From Caryophanales bacterium (lineage in GTDB: Bacteria > Bacillota > Bacilli > Bacillales > DSM-4216): DNA of 33,517 nt. Where the stretch lies: positions 1 to 33,517 of the forward strand of contig JADBKC010000017.1 in NCBI GenBank assembly GCA_014896555.1, read 5' to 3'. Shown here piece after piece: positions 1 through 9,956 of the stretch (its first letter is position 1; each line of letters begins with the position of its first letter). The position numbers were made by a program, and so were the translations under genes. Below the pieces are notes generated by a model, which did no database searches, was not told where the DNA came from, and saw nothing but the letters and a program-made list of their open reading frames with translations.

Positions 1-138
1 TGGTTTTTCACGGCATTAAAAACGGTCAGTGAAACCCTTTATATGAGCCAATTGGAAGGAGAAGAAATAGAACTTTATCAGTACTACCTGAAGCGGGTAA
101 CGGACCGCAACGAAAAGCTCTTGGCTGCCTCCTGCTAA
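1..138 (+). CDS. lipL: C-terminal fragment, probable octanoyl-[GcvH]:protein N-octanoyltransferase LipL (5' end outside window)
   Basis: Frame 1 is open from base 1 and ends ...EEIELYQYYLKRVTDRNEKLLAASC*; the tail resembles the C-terminus of B. subtilis LipL (YwfL), and lipL lies near rsfA in B. subtilis. Confidence 0.5.
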   Translation, partial: WFFTALKTVSETLYMSQLEGEEIELYQYYLKRVTDRNEKLLAASC

Positions 139-141
139 TGC

Positions 142-195
142 AAAAAAGATCCGTCCTCAACGCCAAAGCATCGGCGGAGGACAGATCTTTCTATA
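142..195. terminator. Bidirectional intrinsic terminator between lipL-like gene and rsfA
   Basis: Inverted repeat AAAGATCCGTCCTC...GAGGACAGATCTTT (one mismatch) flanked by A and T runs, between convergent genes. Confidence 0.75.
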
Positions 196-196
196 A

Positions 197-892
197 TCAT
201 TCAGCCACTTTTTCTAAATTTCCGTTTCGATCCATTTTAAAAGTAGTCGGAGCCGGTTCCTCGTCTTCAAACAAAACCAGTTTGCGGGCGCGGTTCATAA
301 TCTTGATTAAAGTTTCGTAATCTTCTTGCATAATCATAGAATTTTTTTCTAGTTCTTTCACTTTCTTTTCCAATTCTTCTTTTTCTTGCTTTAAGGTTGC
401 CATTTCCTGCTTCAATCTGGCATTCTCGCTTTTTAAAATATCTGCGTGGTAGTTGGAATGAGTCATGTTTTGCAAGAATGCAATGACTTTTTCCAGCGTG
501 ATTTCACCGCTTGGTGCGATAACAGCAGGCAATGCCGCTTCTTGTTCTCCGGTTTTTAGATTGTCGTTTGCCACGGGCAGGGACATCGCTTCCACTTCCT
601 CTATGGAAGGCACAGGCGGTTGATAAAGAAGTTTCTTTTTGCCTCCTTGGTCTTTGCCTAACAGCCTTTGCCGCTGTTTTCGCTGCTTTTTCGCAAGCTG
701 AAGCGCTTTTTCATAGCGATGGCGGACAACAGCATTCCAGCGAAATCCGCATGCAGCAGACGTCCGGTTTAATTTGTCTCCAACTTCCTCAAAAGCATTT
801 AATTGAGTACTTCCTTCTCTTACATGACGCAATACCGTTTCTGCTAAAAGCAGATCATTTTCTTCCGTCCAGGCATCCTGGCGCGTTTTCAT
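197..892 (-). CDS. rsfA: RsfA-family transcriptional regulator (prespore-specific, Myb/SANT-like N-terminus)
   Basis: 231 aa, [53 protein letters not shown]..., coiled-coil C-terminal half; SD GGGGAG upstream. Confidence 0.88.
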   Translation of the reverse strand: MKTRQDAWTEENDLLLAETVLRHVREGSTQLNAFEEVGDKLNRTSAACGFRWNAVVRHRYEKALQLAKKQRKQRQRLLGKDQGGKKKLLYQPPVPSIEEVEAMSLPVANDNLKTGEQEAALPAVIAPSGEITLEKVIAFLQNMTHSNYHADILKSENARLKQEMATLKQEKEELEKKVKELEKNSMIMQEDYETLIKIMNRARKLVLFEDEEPAPTTFKMDRNGNLEKVAE

Positions 893-1342
893 GGATCCTC
901 AACTCCCCTTCGTAAAATGTTTTTTCTTATTTACATCTTGGTCAATAGCGAATAGTTTTATACAATTACAAGAAAATATTTGGAGTAATAGTTTGATATG
1001 GAATTTTGGCAGGCACAAAGGAGAGAATAGACAAAACCAGCGATGATCATCACTCTGCTTTGAGTAGTGCTTTTTGATGAAGGATCAATTATGAATTATT
1101 TCTTGCTATTGATGGTAAAAATAAAAATTTGCCCTATTAAAATGTACTCTTTCATCAGATCAGGAAGGTCACTCTTATTATCCTTTCAAAGAATGAGAGT
1201 CATTTCGAGCTCATGAAAAAATAGCCCGTGAGCAAATCAATCCTTTGTTTTAAGAAAGTCAGACGAAGAGAGAAGAGTATTCGTTCCACTCGGAGAAAGA
1301 GAAAAAATAGCTTATCATCCATTATTTATAAAAAATGAAGGA

Positions 1343-1388
1343 TTGCACTTTTTAAAATGAAAGAGTATGATATATGTAAACGGTTACA
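1343..1388 (+). promoter_or_regulatory. SigA-type promoter of rbs operon with cre/RbsR-type operator at the start site
   Basis: TTGCAC (1343-1348), 17-nt spacer, TATGAT (1366-1371), followed by TGTAAACGGTTACA (1375-1388), which fits the cre consensus TGWAANCGNTNWCA. Confidence 0.8.
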
Positions 1389-1411
1389 GGTTTTGCAGAG
1401 GTGAAATAAAA

Positions 1412-2386
1412 TTGGTGACGATTAGAGACGTTGCAAGAGAGGCGAGTGTCTCTGTAGCAACGGTTTCCCGTGTTTTAAACGAAAGCGGTTATGTACAGGA
1501 GGATACAAAAAAATTAGTACTGGAAGTTATTCAAAAGCTTAACTACAAACCAAATGAAGTGGCTAGATCTTTATATAAGCGGGAATCTAAAATAATCGGT
1601 CTTTTGCTTCCAGATATCACGAATCCTTTTTTTCCCGAATTAGCTCGAGGTGTGGAAGATGCTGTTCAACATGAAGGATATCGTTTAATCGTTGGCAACA
1701 GTGATGAAAATACGGAAAAGGAATTCGATTATATTCAAACGTTTGTTCAAAATAATGTAATGGGAATCATTGCATCTACAACCAACCCAGCTCCATTTTT
1801 AAAATTAAAAACTCCTGTGGTGCTGCTTGATCGAACGACAGATCCATTTCCTTCTGTTTATTCCAATCATCAACAAGGCGGGAGATTGGCAGCTAGAACA
1901 TTATTAGAACGCGGGAGCAGAGAGATTACGGTATTGAGAGGACCGCAGCATATACGTCCTGCGCAGGAACGTTTTCTAGCCGCTCTTGACGTTTTAAGCG
2001 AGTCCAATGCTTGCTTCTACGTCATGGATACGTCCTTTACTTTTAATGGAGCAAAAGCCAGTGCAAAGGAAGTTTTTCAAAAGTATCCTAAAACAGACGG
2101 AATATTGGCATGCAACGATGTAGTGGCAACGGCTGTTCTACATGAAGCATTGCGAATCGGGAAACGAATACCGGAAGATGTCCAAATTATCGGATACGAT
2201 GATATACCGATTAGTCAGCTGCTTTTTCCGCCCTTAACCACCATTCATCAACCTGCCTATGAAATGGGGGAAGAAGCAGCCAAGTTGTTATTGGCTATTT
2301 TACGAAAAGAAAAACGTGTAGATACACAAATAAAGCTACCCGTGAAATTAATAGAAAGAGAAACAACAAGAAAGGTGGAGTCTTAA
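1412..2386 (+). CDS. rbsR: LacI-family ribose operon repressor RbsR (start TTG 1412 or GTG 1415)
   Basis: LacI HTH (VTIRDVAREASVSVATVSRVLNESGYV) and periplasmic-binding-like domain; first gene of rbs operon. The ORF-track start at 1367 lies within the -10 box. Confidence 0.93.
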   Translation: MVTIRDVAREASVSVATVSRVLNESGYVQEDTKKLVLEVIQKLNYKPNEVARSLYKRESKIIGLLLPDITNPFFPELARGVEDAVQHEGYRLIVGNSDENTEKEFDYIQTFVQNNVMGIIASTTNPAPFLKLKTPVVLLDRTTDPFPSVYSNHQQGGRLAARTLLERGSREITVLRGPQHIRPAQERFLAALDVLSESNACFYVMDTSFTFNGAKASAKEVFQKYPKTDGILACNDVVATAVLHEALRIGKRIPEDVQIIGYDDIPISQLLFPPLTTIHQPAYEMGEEAAKLLLAILRKEKRVDTQIKLPVKLIERETTRKVES

Positions 2387-3270
2387 TGGTTAAAATAGTG
2401 GTAGTCGGAAGCTCGTCCATGGACTTAGTGGTCACTTCGCCGAGAAGACCAGAAGCGGGAGAAACCATCATTGGTACTTCTTTTCGAACCGTGCCGGGCG
2501 GCAAAGGAGCAAACCAGGCAGTGGCAGCGGCGAGACTTGGCGCTGAAGTGGCTTTGGTTAGTTGTGTCGGCGATGACCATTATGGAAATATGATTGTAGA
2601 TAATTTACAAAAAAATGGTGTTTCAACCGAATATGTGAAACCGGTTACAGGTATAGAGTCAGGCACGGCCCACATTACTTTAGCAGATGGAAACAACAGT
2701 ATTATTGTCGTAAAAGTAGCCAATGATTTCATTACTCCTGACTATGTAGAGAAAGCCATAGAATCCATAAAGAAAGCAGATATGGTGTTGATTCAACAAG
2801 AAATTCCGGAAGAAACTGTAGAATATGTGGCAGACGTTTGTGCTTCGAATGAAGTGAAGCTTGTCTTAAATCCGGCGCCTGCCAGAAAAATTAATCCAAA
2901 AGTGATATCAAAAGCAACGTTTTTAACGCCAAATGAACACGAATATCAAGTTTTATTTGACGGGAAAGAACGATCTGAGATGCTTGCCGCTTTACCGAAT
3001 AAATTAATCATTACGGAAGGAGAGCATGGGGTGCGTTATCATAACGGAACAGAGGAAGTCGTCATTCCGTCTTACAAAGTCGATGTGGTCGATACGACAG
3101 GAGCCGGGGACACGTTTAATGCCGCATTGGCAGTCGCTGTGGCAGAAAGAAAATCGATAACAGAAAGCTTGAGATTTGCGAATTGTGCTGCTTCCCTATC
3201 GGTTACCAAGTTTGGAGCGCAAGGTGGAATGCCGACGCGGGAAGAAGTGGAAAGGGTGGCTGCAAAATGA
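2386..3270 (+). CDS. rbsK: Ribokinase
   Basis: PfkB family: GGKGANQAVAAARLGA and DTTGAGDTFNAALAVA motifs; overlaps rbsR and rbsD. Confidence 0.97.
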   Translation: MVKIVVVGSSSMDLVVTSPRRPEAGETIIGTSFRTVPGGKGANQAVAAARLGAEVALVSCVGDDHYGNMIVDNLQKNGVSTEYVKPVTGIESGTAHITLADGNNSIIVVKVANDFITPDYVEKAIESIKKADMVLIQQEIPEETVEYVADVCASNEVKLVLNPAPARKINPKVISKATFLTPNEHEYQVLFDGKERSEMLAALPNKLIITEGEHGVRYHNGTEEVVIPSYKVDVVDTTGAGDTFNAALAVAVAERKSITESLRFANCAASLSVTKFGAQGGMPTREEVERVAAK

Positions 3271-3674
3271 AACGACATGGAATCGTGAACAGTTCTATTG
3301 CAAAAGTCCTCGCCGATCTCGGCCATACCGATTGGGTTGTCATTGGAGACTTAGGTCTCCCTGTTCCAAAAGATATTCCTAAAATTGATTTAGCTGTAAA
3401 AATCGGAACTCCTACCTTTCAAGAGGTTGTGAAGGTCATACATGACGATATGGTCGTCGAAAAAGTCATTGCAGCGGAAGAAATCAAAACGAATAATCCC
3501 GCTCAGCTTCAATTTTTAGAATCTGAATTTAGTGGAATGGTGGATTTTATCTCCCATGAACAATTGAAACAGTTCATGAAACAAGCAAAAGCGGTCATCC
3601 GAACAGGAGAAGCAACTCCTTATTCCAACTGTATATTGCAAGCAGGCGTCATTTTTTCAACAGGAAAGGAGTGA
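3267..3674 (+). CDS. rbsD: D-ribose pyranase
   Basis: MKRHGIVNSSIAKVLADLGHTDWVVIGDLGLPVPKD... typical RbsD; ATGA overlap with rbsK stop (internal start within the ORF-track 3183-3674). Confidence 0.95.
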   Translation: MKRHGIVNSSIAKVLADLGHTDWVVIGDLGLPVPKDIPKIDLAVKIGTPTFQEVVKVIHDDMVVEKVIAAEEIKTNNPAQLQFLESEFSGMVDFISHEQLKQFMKQAKAVIRTGEATPYSNCILQAGVIFSTGKE

Positions 3675-5181
3675 AAAAAGTGCGGATTGAAATGAAAAAT
3701 ATTCATAAATCATTTGGTGCTAATAAAGTACTTGATGGTGTTTATTTTACGCTAGAACCCGGCGAAGTACATGCACTGATGGGGGAAAACGGAGCCGGAA
3801 AATCAACATTAATGAACATCTTGACAGGTCTTCATAAAAAAGATAACGGCAAGATTGTCATCGATGGAAAAGAAACAGATTTTCAAAGTCCAAAAGAGGC
3901 AGAAGATGCCGGAATCATGTTTATTCACCAAGAATTAAATATTTGGCCGGAAATGACCGTGCTAGAAAACTTGTTTATTGGGAAAGAAGTAACGAATAAA
4001 CTCGGAATTTTAAATACGAAAAAAATGAAAGCGTTAGCAAAAGATATTTTTAAACGCCTTGGGATGACTCTTCCCTTGGAACAAGAAGCGGGTCTTTGTT
4101 CTGTTGGAGAACAACAGATGATCGAGATTGCCAAAGCCTTGATGACCGATGCCAAAGTGATCATAATGGATGAACCTACCTCTGCTTTAACAGACAGGGA
4201 AATTCAAAGACTTTTTCAGTTGATGGAATCTTTGAAAAAAGACGGCGTATCGATTGTGTACATTTCTCACCGTATGGAGGAAATTTTACGATTTGCGACC
4301 GCATTACCATTATGCGCGACGGGAAAACCGTCCATACTTCCCCGATAAAAGAAACGAACTTTGATGAAGTAGTGAAAAAAATGGTGGGGCGTGAACTAAA
4401 AGATCGTTTTCCGGAGAGACGACCTAAACCGGGGAAGATCGTGTTTGAAGTCAAAAATTTAACAAGAAAAGGCTACTTCGAAAACATTCATTTTTCGCTT
4501 CGTTCAGGGGAAATTTTGGGTATTTCCGGTTTGATGGGTGCGGGCCGCACAGAGATCATGCGCAGCCTATTCGGCATCGATCCGCTGGATGAAGGGGAAA
4601 TATTCATAGACGGCCAAAAAGTAACGATTAAAAATCCATATGATGCTGTGCAAAAACATATGGCTTTTGCAACGGAAAACCGAAAAGAGGAAGGATTAAT
4701 TTTAGACTTTTCAATTAGAGAAAACATTTCCCTTCCTAACTTATTTAGCTTGGCACCTAAAGGAATCGTTCAAAGTGAAGAAGAGGAAAAGTTCGTCGAC
4801 ATGATGAGCAAGCGTTTAAAAATTAAAACATCTTCAATAGAAGAAGCTGCAGGAAATTTATCAGGCGGTAATCAACAAAAAGTGGTCATTGCGAAATGGA
4901 TTGGCATTGGCCCGAAAGTTTTAATTTTGGACGAACCAACAAGAGGAATTGATGTTGGCGCCAAACGTGAAATTTACCAGCTCATGAATGAATTAACCGA
5001 TCGTGGAATGGGGATTATTATGATTTCCTCGGAACTTCCTGAAATATTAGGGATGAGCGACCGCATTCTCGTCATTCATGAAGGGAAAATTGCTGGCGAG
5101 CTTCAAGGAAAAGAAGCTGACCAAGAAACGATTATGACGTTAGCGACTGGAGGAAAATTACATGAACACACAAACAACTAA
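3671..5181 (+). pseudogene. rbsA: Ribose ABC transporter ATP-binding protein RbsA, interrupted by a single-base frameshift near 4284-4287
   Basis: Two ORFs (3671-4348 and 4312-5181) together make one dual-ABC protein. Adding one T to the TTTT run at 4284-4287 restores ...[25 protein letters not shown].... Confidence 0.93.
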
Positions 5182-6112
5182 ACGCCCATTGTCGCAAGTG
5201 TTCTCAAAATTGGGTCCGTTGATTGCACTTGTTCTATTGTTCGTAGTTGTAGCCATTTTAAATCCATCTTTTCTAGCACCATTAAATATACTCAATCTAC
5301 TGCGACAAGTATCTATTAATGCATTAATTGCTTTTGGAATGACGTTTGTTATTTTGACCGGTGGAATTGACTTATCGGTTGGATCGATGTTAGCGCTTTC
5401 CAGTGCTTTAATGGCGGGAATGATTGTATCAGGCATGGATCCTATTCTGGCTATCATCGTTAGTGTTTTACTCGGTACGCTCATGGGGATGTTTAATGGA
5501 TTGCTTGTTACGAAAGGAAAAATGGCGCCCTTTATTGCCACTTTAGCAACGATGACGATTTACCGAGGACTTACGCTCGTTTACACAGACGGCAACCCTA
5601 TCACAGGATTAGGGAACCATTACACCTTTCAATTATTTGGGCAAGGATACTTTCTGGGAATCCCTGTTCCTGCGATTACGATGATCATTACCTTTGCCAT
5701 TTTATGGTTTGTACTTCATAAGACGTCATTCGGTCGCAAAACATATGCCATTGGCGGTAATGAAAAAGCGGCCATTATTTCTGGTATTCAAGTCAATCGT
5801 GTAAAATGGATGATTTATGGATTAGCAGGTATGATGTCTGCTTTGGCCGGTGCTATTTTAACGTCTCGATTAAATTCAGCAGAGCCGACAGCGGGAACGG
5901 CTTATGAAATGGATGCGATCGCCGCTGTTGTTTTAGGTGGAACCAGTTTATCCGGGGGAAGAGGTAGAATTTTTGGAACTTTAATTGGAGCACTCATAAT
6001 TGGAACATTAAACAACGGGTTAAACTTATTGGGGGTTTCCTCCTTTTATCAACAAGTTGTAAAAGGTGTCGTCATATTAATAGCGGTTTTAATTGATCGG
6101 AGAAAAGCATAA
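5162..6112 (+). CDS. rbsC: Ribose ABC transporter permease
   Basis: 316 aa hydrophobic permease, BPD_transp_2 type ([34 protein letters not shown]). Confidence 0.97.
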   Translation: MNTQTTKRPLSQVFSKLGPLIALVLLFVVVAILNPSFLAPLNILNLLRQVSINALIAFGMTFVILTGGIDLSVGSMLALSSALMAGMIVSGMDPILAIIVSVLLGTLMGMFNGLLVTKGKMAPFIATLATMTIYRGLTLVYTDGNPITGLGNHYTFQLFGQGYFLGIPVPAITMIITFAILWFVLHKTSFGRKTYAIGGNEKAAIISGIQVNRVKWMIYGLAGMMSALAGAILTSRLNSAEPTAGTAYEMDAIAAVVLGGTSLSGGRGRIFGTLIGALIIGTLNNGLNLLGVSSFYQQVVKGVVILIAVLIDRRKA

Positions 6113-6178
6113 GGAAACAATCTTTTGAAAACCTATCAAGTTTTGAAAATAACATCGTAATTGAAGGAGAAAATCAAA

Positions 6179-7114
6179 ATGAAAAAATTAGCAGGCATAA
6201 TGATGATGTGTATCGTTCTCTTGTTAAGCGCATGTTCACTTGAGCCTCCTAATTGGGCCAAACCAGCCAAAAAAGACCATTTAAAAGACATGAAAATTGG
6301 CGTCAGTATTTCCACTTTAAATAACCCATTCTTTGTCACGTTAAAAAATGGCATTTTAAAAGAAGCCAAGAAAAAAGGAATGGATGTCATAGTCGTAGAT
6401 GCCCAAAATGATTCCACCAAACAAGTCAATAATATCGAAGATTTAATTCAACAAGGCGTTGACGTTTTACTCATTAACCCAACGGACTCAGCAGCCATTT
6501 CGACTGCTGTGAAATCGGCTAATAAAATAGGTATACCCGTTATTACGATCGACCGTTCAGCTGACGAGGGAAATGTCGCAACATTTGTTGCCTCTGATAA
6601 TATAAAAGGCGGCAAAATGGCAGCAAACTATATCATCGATCAAGTTGGGGAAAAGGCAAAAGTGGTTGAACTTGAAGGTCAGCCAGGTGCTTCTGCTACA
6701 CGTGAACGCGGTGCAGGATTCCATAGTATTGCAGATAAAAAACTGGATATTGTCGCGCGGCAAGCTGCTGATTTCGACCGATCCAAAGGCTTAAATGTAA
6801 TGGAAAATATTTTACAAGCTCAAAAAAATATCCAAGCGGTATTTGCGCATAATGATGAAATGGCATTAGGCGCTATCGAGGCGATCAAAAGTTCAGGCCG
6901 TGATATTGTAGTCATTGGATTTGATGGAAATGACGATGCAATCAAAGCCATCAAAAAAGGGAAATTATCTGCTACCGTGGCTCAACAGCCGGAACTGATT
7001 GGTCAAAAGTCCGTACAGGCAGCCATTGATGTTTTACAAGGAAAGAAAGTAGAAAAGAAAATTGCTGTACCGTTAAAGCTCGTTACAAAAGAGAACGTAT
7101 CAAAAATGAAATAA
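6179..7114 (+). CDS. rbsB: Ribose ABC transporter substrate-binding lipoprotein
   Basis: Lipobox MKKLAGIMMMCIVLLLSACS; periplasmic binding protein with GASATRERGAGF and VIGFDGNDDA; SD GAAGGAGA upstream of ATG 6179. Confidence 0.96.
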   Translation: MKKLAGIMMMCIVLLLSACSLEPPNWAKPAKKDHLKDMKIGVSISTLNNPFFVTLKNGILKEAKKKGMDVIVVDAQNDSTKQVNNIEDLIQQGVDVLLINPTDSAAISTAVKSANKIGIPVITIDRSADEGNVATFVASDNIKGGKMAANYIIDQVGEKAKVVELEGQPGASATRERGAGFHSIADKKLDIVARQAADFDRSKGLNVMENILQAQKNIQAVFAHNDEMALGAIEAIKSSGRDIVVIGFDGNDDAIKAIKKGKLSATVAQQPELIGQKSVQAAIDVLQGKKVEKKIAVPLKLVTKENVSKMK

Positions 7115-7130
7115 ATATTTGCTTTTCAGG

Positions 7131-7155
7131 TCCCCATATAAATGGGGATTTTTTT
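7131..7155 (+). terminator. Intrinsic terminator of rbs operon
   Basis: TCCCCAT-ATAA-ATGGGGA followed by a T run. Confidence 0.9.
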
Positions 7156-7381
7156 ATTGTTGACGATGCCGACAGCCGGGAAACAGGACGATAAAACGAA
7201 TTCGTAAAGCAAATATGATTTTTTATGGATGGAAAAGAGAAAGCCAATCCATTCAAAGACGAATGATGTGAAAGCACGTTCATTTCAGACAAGATTCGTT
7301 GGTCGTTGAACTTGCAAACTGGTGGATTAAGGGGTAAAATACCGATAGCTTTAAGAGATAAAATAGAAGGGATTGTATGGA

Positions 7382-7603
7382 ATGGCAAACGAATTTCGTG
7401 TTTGCGATGACTGCCAGGCTGTCAACTTGAAAACGTTACTGCCTAAGCTAAAAGTCTTGGATCCCGATGCAGAGATTAAAATTGGTTGCCAATCTTACTG
7501 CGGTCCAGGCCGCAAAAAAACATTCACCTTTGTGAATAACCGCCCAATTGCAGCATTAACAGAGGATGAATTAATAGAAAAAGTAAAAAAAAGACTCAAA
7601 TAG
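7382..7603 (+). CDS. DUF1450 family protein (YuzB-like)
   Basis: [58 protein letters not shown]; conserved Cys pattern; SD AGAAGGGA. Confidence 0.85.
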   Translation: MANEFRVCDDCQAVNLKTLLPKLKVLDPDAEIKIGCQSYCGPGRKKTFTFVNNRPIAALTEDELIEKVKKRLK

Positions 7604-7612
7604 ATGAAACGT

Positions 7613-7645
7613 ATCACCTAATCCAAGCGGAAAAGGTGATTTTTC
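7613..7645 (+). terminator. Intrinsic terminator
   Basis: ATCACCT ... AGGTGAT followed by TTTT. Confidence 0.7.
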
Positions 7646-8081
7646 ATTATCAGGGATGGAAGGTAGGCGATTGGCAAAAGCCTGTTTGTCGATACAATCG
7701 AAATAGGTTTGAAGATAGAAGAGAAAACCTTCCCATTCGTTCAACTTATGTGGAAGCGGTTTATGGAATGCTTTTGATGCAAAATCCTTTTGCCTTTCGA
7801 TAGGACATTTTGTGTAGGAAAGGCTCTTTACAAAGTGTTCTCTGTTGCGATTCCTTCTGTTTTTTATGGATCGACAAAGGATGTTTCCGTTTTTATTTGC
7901 TGCAGGACAGCTGATAGTTGTTTCTAGTTGTCCAATGAACAGATAGTGCCGTTGTTAAATCCGTTTTTATTTTACCATATTATACCATGAAAGGAGGAAG
8001 TGCAGGAGTGTTTGGCGATGGCACAACACTCATTCCTCCCCCTGCTTCATCCTGGCTATTATAGAACAGTGGGGGTCTTCT

Positions 8082-9392
8082 GTGCGCAATGAGATGGATT
8101 ATTCCAAAAAAAAATTAGATGAAGAAAAAGTGTTTAAAGACCCGGTTCATCGGTATATTCACGTAAGAGACCAAATGATATGGGATTTGATCGGAACGAA
8201 AGAATTTCAAAGGCTGCGGAGGGTCCGCCAGCTTGGTACAACGTTTTTGACATTTCACGGCGGAGAACACAGCCGTTTCAGCCATTCACTCGGTGTTTAT
8301 GAAATCGTTCGCAGAATTGTCGATGATGTGTTTGATGGCCGTCCTGAATGGGATAAAGAAGAACGCCTTCTTTCGCTTTGTGCCGCCTTGCTCCATGATG
8401 TCGGACATGGGCCTTTTTCTCATTCATTTGAAAAAGTCTTTGATTTGGATCATGAACAATTTACGAGAGAAATTATTCTTGGCGATACGGAAATTCATCA
8501 AGTCCTCTCAAGAGGGGGAAGCGATTTTCCTGAAAAAGTGGCGGAAGTCATTGGGAAAACATACCATAATAAGTTGGTTGTCAGCTTAATTTCCAGTCAG
8601 ATTGATGCTGACCGTATGGATTATTTGCAGCGGGATGCGTATTTTACGGGCGTCAGCTACGGACATTTTGACATGGAGCGGATATTGCGGGTTATGCGGC
8701 CTCGGGAAGATCAAGTGGTGTTTAAATATAGCGGCATGCATGCTGTAGAAGATTACATAATGAGCCGGTATCAAATGTATTGGCAAATTTATTTTCATCC
8801 TGTGACTCGAAGTGCAGAAGTGGTGTTGACGAAAATTCTTCACCGCGCAAAAGAGCTGTATCAAAATGGTTATTCTTTTAAACAGGATCCTGTTCACTTT
8901 TATTCTTTGTTTCAAGGTGATATTACCCTCGAGGATTATTTGAAGCTGGATGAGTCTATTATCCTCTACTATTTTCAAATATGGCAGGAGGAGGTAGATC
9001 CGATTTTAAAGGACCTGGCCAACCGTTTTGTCAACAGGAATCTTTTCAAATATATCGAATTTGACCCGGCCAAAGAATACAAAAAATACAGTGAATTAGA
9101 GTCGTTGTTTCGAAAAGCTGGAATCAACCCGGACTATTACTTGGTGTTGGATTCTTCATCGGATCTTCCTTACGATTTTTATCGCCCAGGCGAAGAAGAG
9201 GAACGTTTGCCCATTCATTTGCTGATGAGAAGCGGGGAATTGAGAGAATTGTCAAGAGAATCGGATATTGTGGACGCAATTTCTGGCAAGAGGCGGACGG
9301 ATCATAAACTCTATTATCCGGCGGACTTCCTCAAAGATGACCGATCAAAACCGTCCATCAAACGAAAAATCCGCACGATACTGGATATTTAA
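8082..9392 (+). CDS. ywfO: HD-domain phosphohydrolase (dNTPase-like), YwfO family; start could be 8094
   Basis: HD motif region LLSLCAALLHDVGHGPFSHSFEKVF and SSQIDADRMDYLQRDAYFTGVSYG; synteny. Confidence 0.92.
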   Translation: MRNEMDYSKKKLDEEKVFKDPVHRYIHVRDQMIWDLIGTKEFQRLRRVRQLGTTFLTFHGGEHSRFSHSLGVYEIVRRIVDDVFDGRPEWDKEERLLSLCAALLHDVGHGPFSHSFEKVFDLDHEQFTREIILGDTEIHQVLSRGGSDFPEKVAEVIGKTYHNKLVVSLISSQIDADRMDYLQRDAYFTGVSYGHFDMERILRVMRPREDQVVFKYSGMHAVEDYIMSRYQMYWQIYFHPVTRSAEVVLTKILHRAKELYQNGYSFKQDPVHFYSLFQGDITLEDYLKLDESIILYYFQIWQEEVDPILKDLANRFVNRNLFKYIEFDPAKEYKKYSELESLFRKAGINPDYYLVLDSSSDLPYDFYRPGEEEERLPIHLLMRSGELRELSRESDIVDAISGKRRTDHKLYYPADFLKDDRSKPSIKRKIRTILDI

Positions 9393-9420
9393 TGGTAAAC
9401 TAGGAATTATGGAGTAGGAG

Positions 9421-9939
9421 ATGACTACGTTGTTGAAAGAACATGTCAAATTGATGAGTGCCTTTTCCGCCTGTGGGGAAATTATCGGACGCAAAAAATT
9501 GCAAAAGATGATTTATATTATGAAAAAAATATCCTTTCCTTTTCAAGAAAAGTTTCAGTTCCATTTTTATGGGCCCTATTCAGAAGAGCTGACGTTGAGG
9601 GTAGAAGAACTGTGCAATATGGGATTTGTTCATGAAGAAAAGGAAAAGAAAGGCGGCTATTATCAATATCGCTACACCGTTACGAAAGAAGGAATGGATT
9701 TTTTAAAGCTTTATGAAGAGGAGATACCTAAATTAAAAGAGTGCGTGCTTCATATGAATGAGCAAAGCGCCCGGTTTCTGGAGCTGGTGTCTACCGTTTT
9801 GTATTTCGATCATTTGTCCGAGGAAGAGGTGAAGGAGAAAATTTTTACCTTAAAAAAGAAGCAAAACTATACGGAAGAAGAGATTGAAAAAGCGTACCTG
9901 TATATTGAAGAATTAAAAGGATTAGCCAAGCCCCGCTAA
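9421..9939 (+). CDS. ywgA: YwgA family protein
   Basis: MTTLLKEHVKLMSAFSACGEIIGRKKLQKMIYIMKKISFPFQEKFQFHFYGPYSEELTLRVEELCNMGFV; adjacent to ywfO as in B. subtilis. Confidence 0.87.
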   Translation: MTTLLKEHVKLMSAFSACGEIIGRKKLQKMIYIMKKISFPFQEKFQFHFYGPYSEELTLRVEELCNMGFVHEEKEKKGGYYQYRYTVTKEGMDFLKLYEEEIPKLKECVLHMNEQSARFLELVSTVLYFDHLSEEEVKEKIFTLKKKQNYTEEEIEKAYLYIEELKGLAKPR

Positions 9940-9948
9940 AGGCTTGGC
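9925..9948. terminator. Putative terminator hairpin between convergent ywgA and the tautomerase gene
   Basis: Perfect 8-bp stem GCCAAGCC...GGCTTGGC; no strong U tract. Confidence 0.45.
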
Positions 9949-9956
9949 CGACCTGA

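Noticed and set aside
532-915. 127-aa plus-strand ORF
   Set aside because: Antisense to the well-supported rsfA coding sequence.
3671-5181. rbsA frameshift as a programmed frameshift
   Set aside because: TTTTACG is not a typical slippery heptamer, there is no evident stimulatory element, and RbsA is normally one continuous ORF; mutation or sequence error is more likely.
9925-9948. GCCAAGCC/GGCTTGGC palindrome as a regulatory operator
   Set aside because: It overlaps the ywgA stop codon between convergent genes, so a terminator role is the simpler reading.
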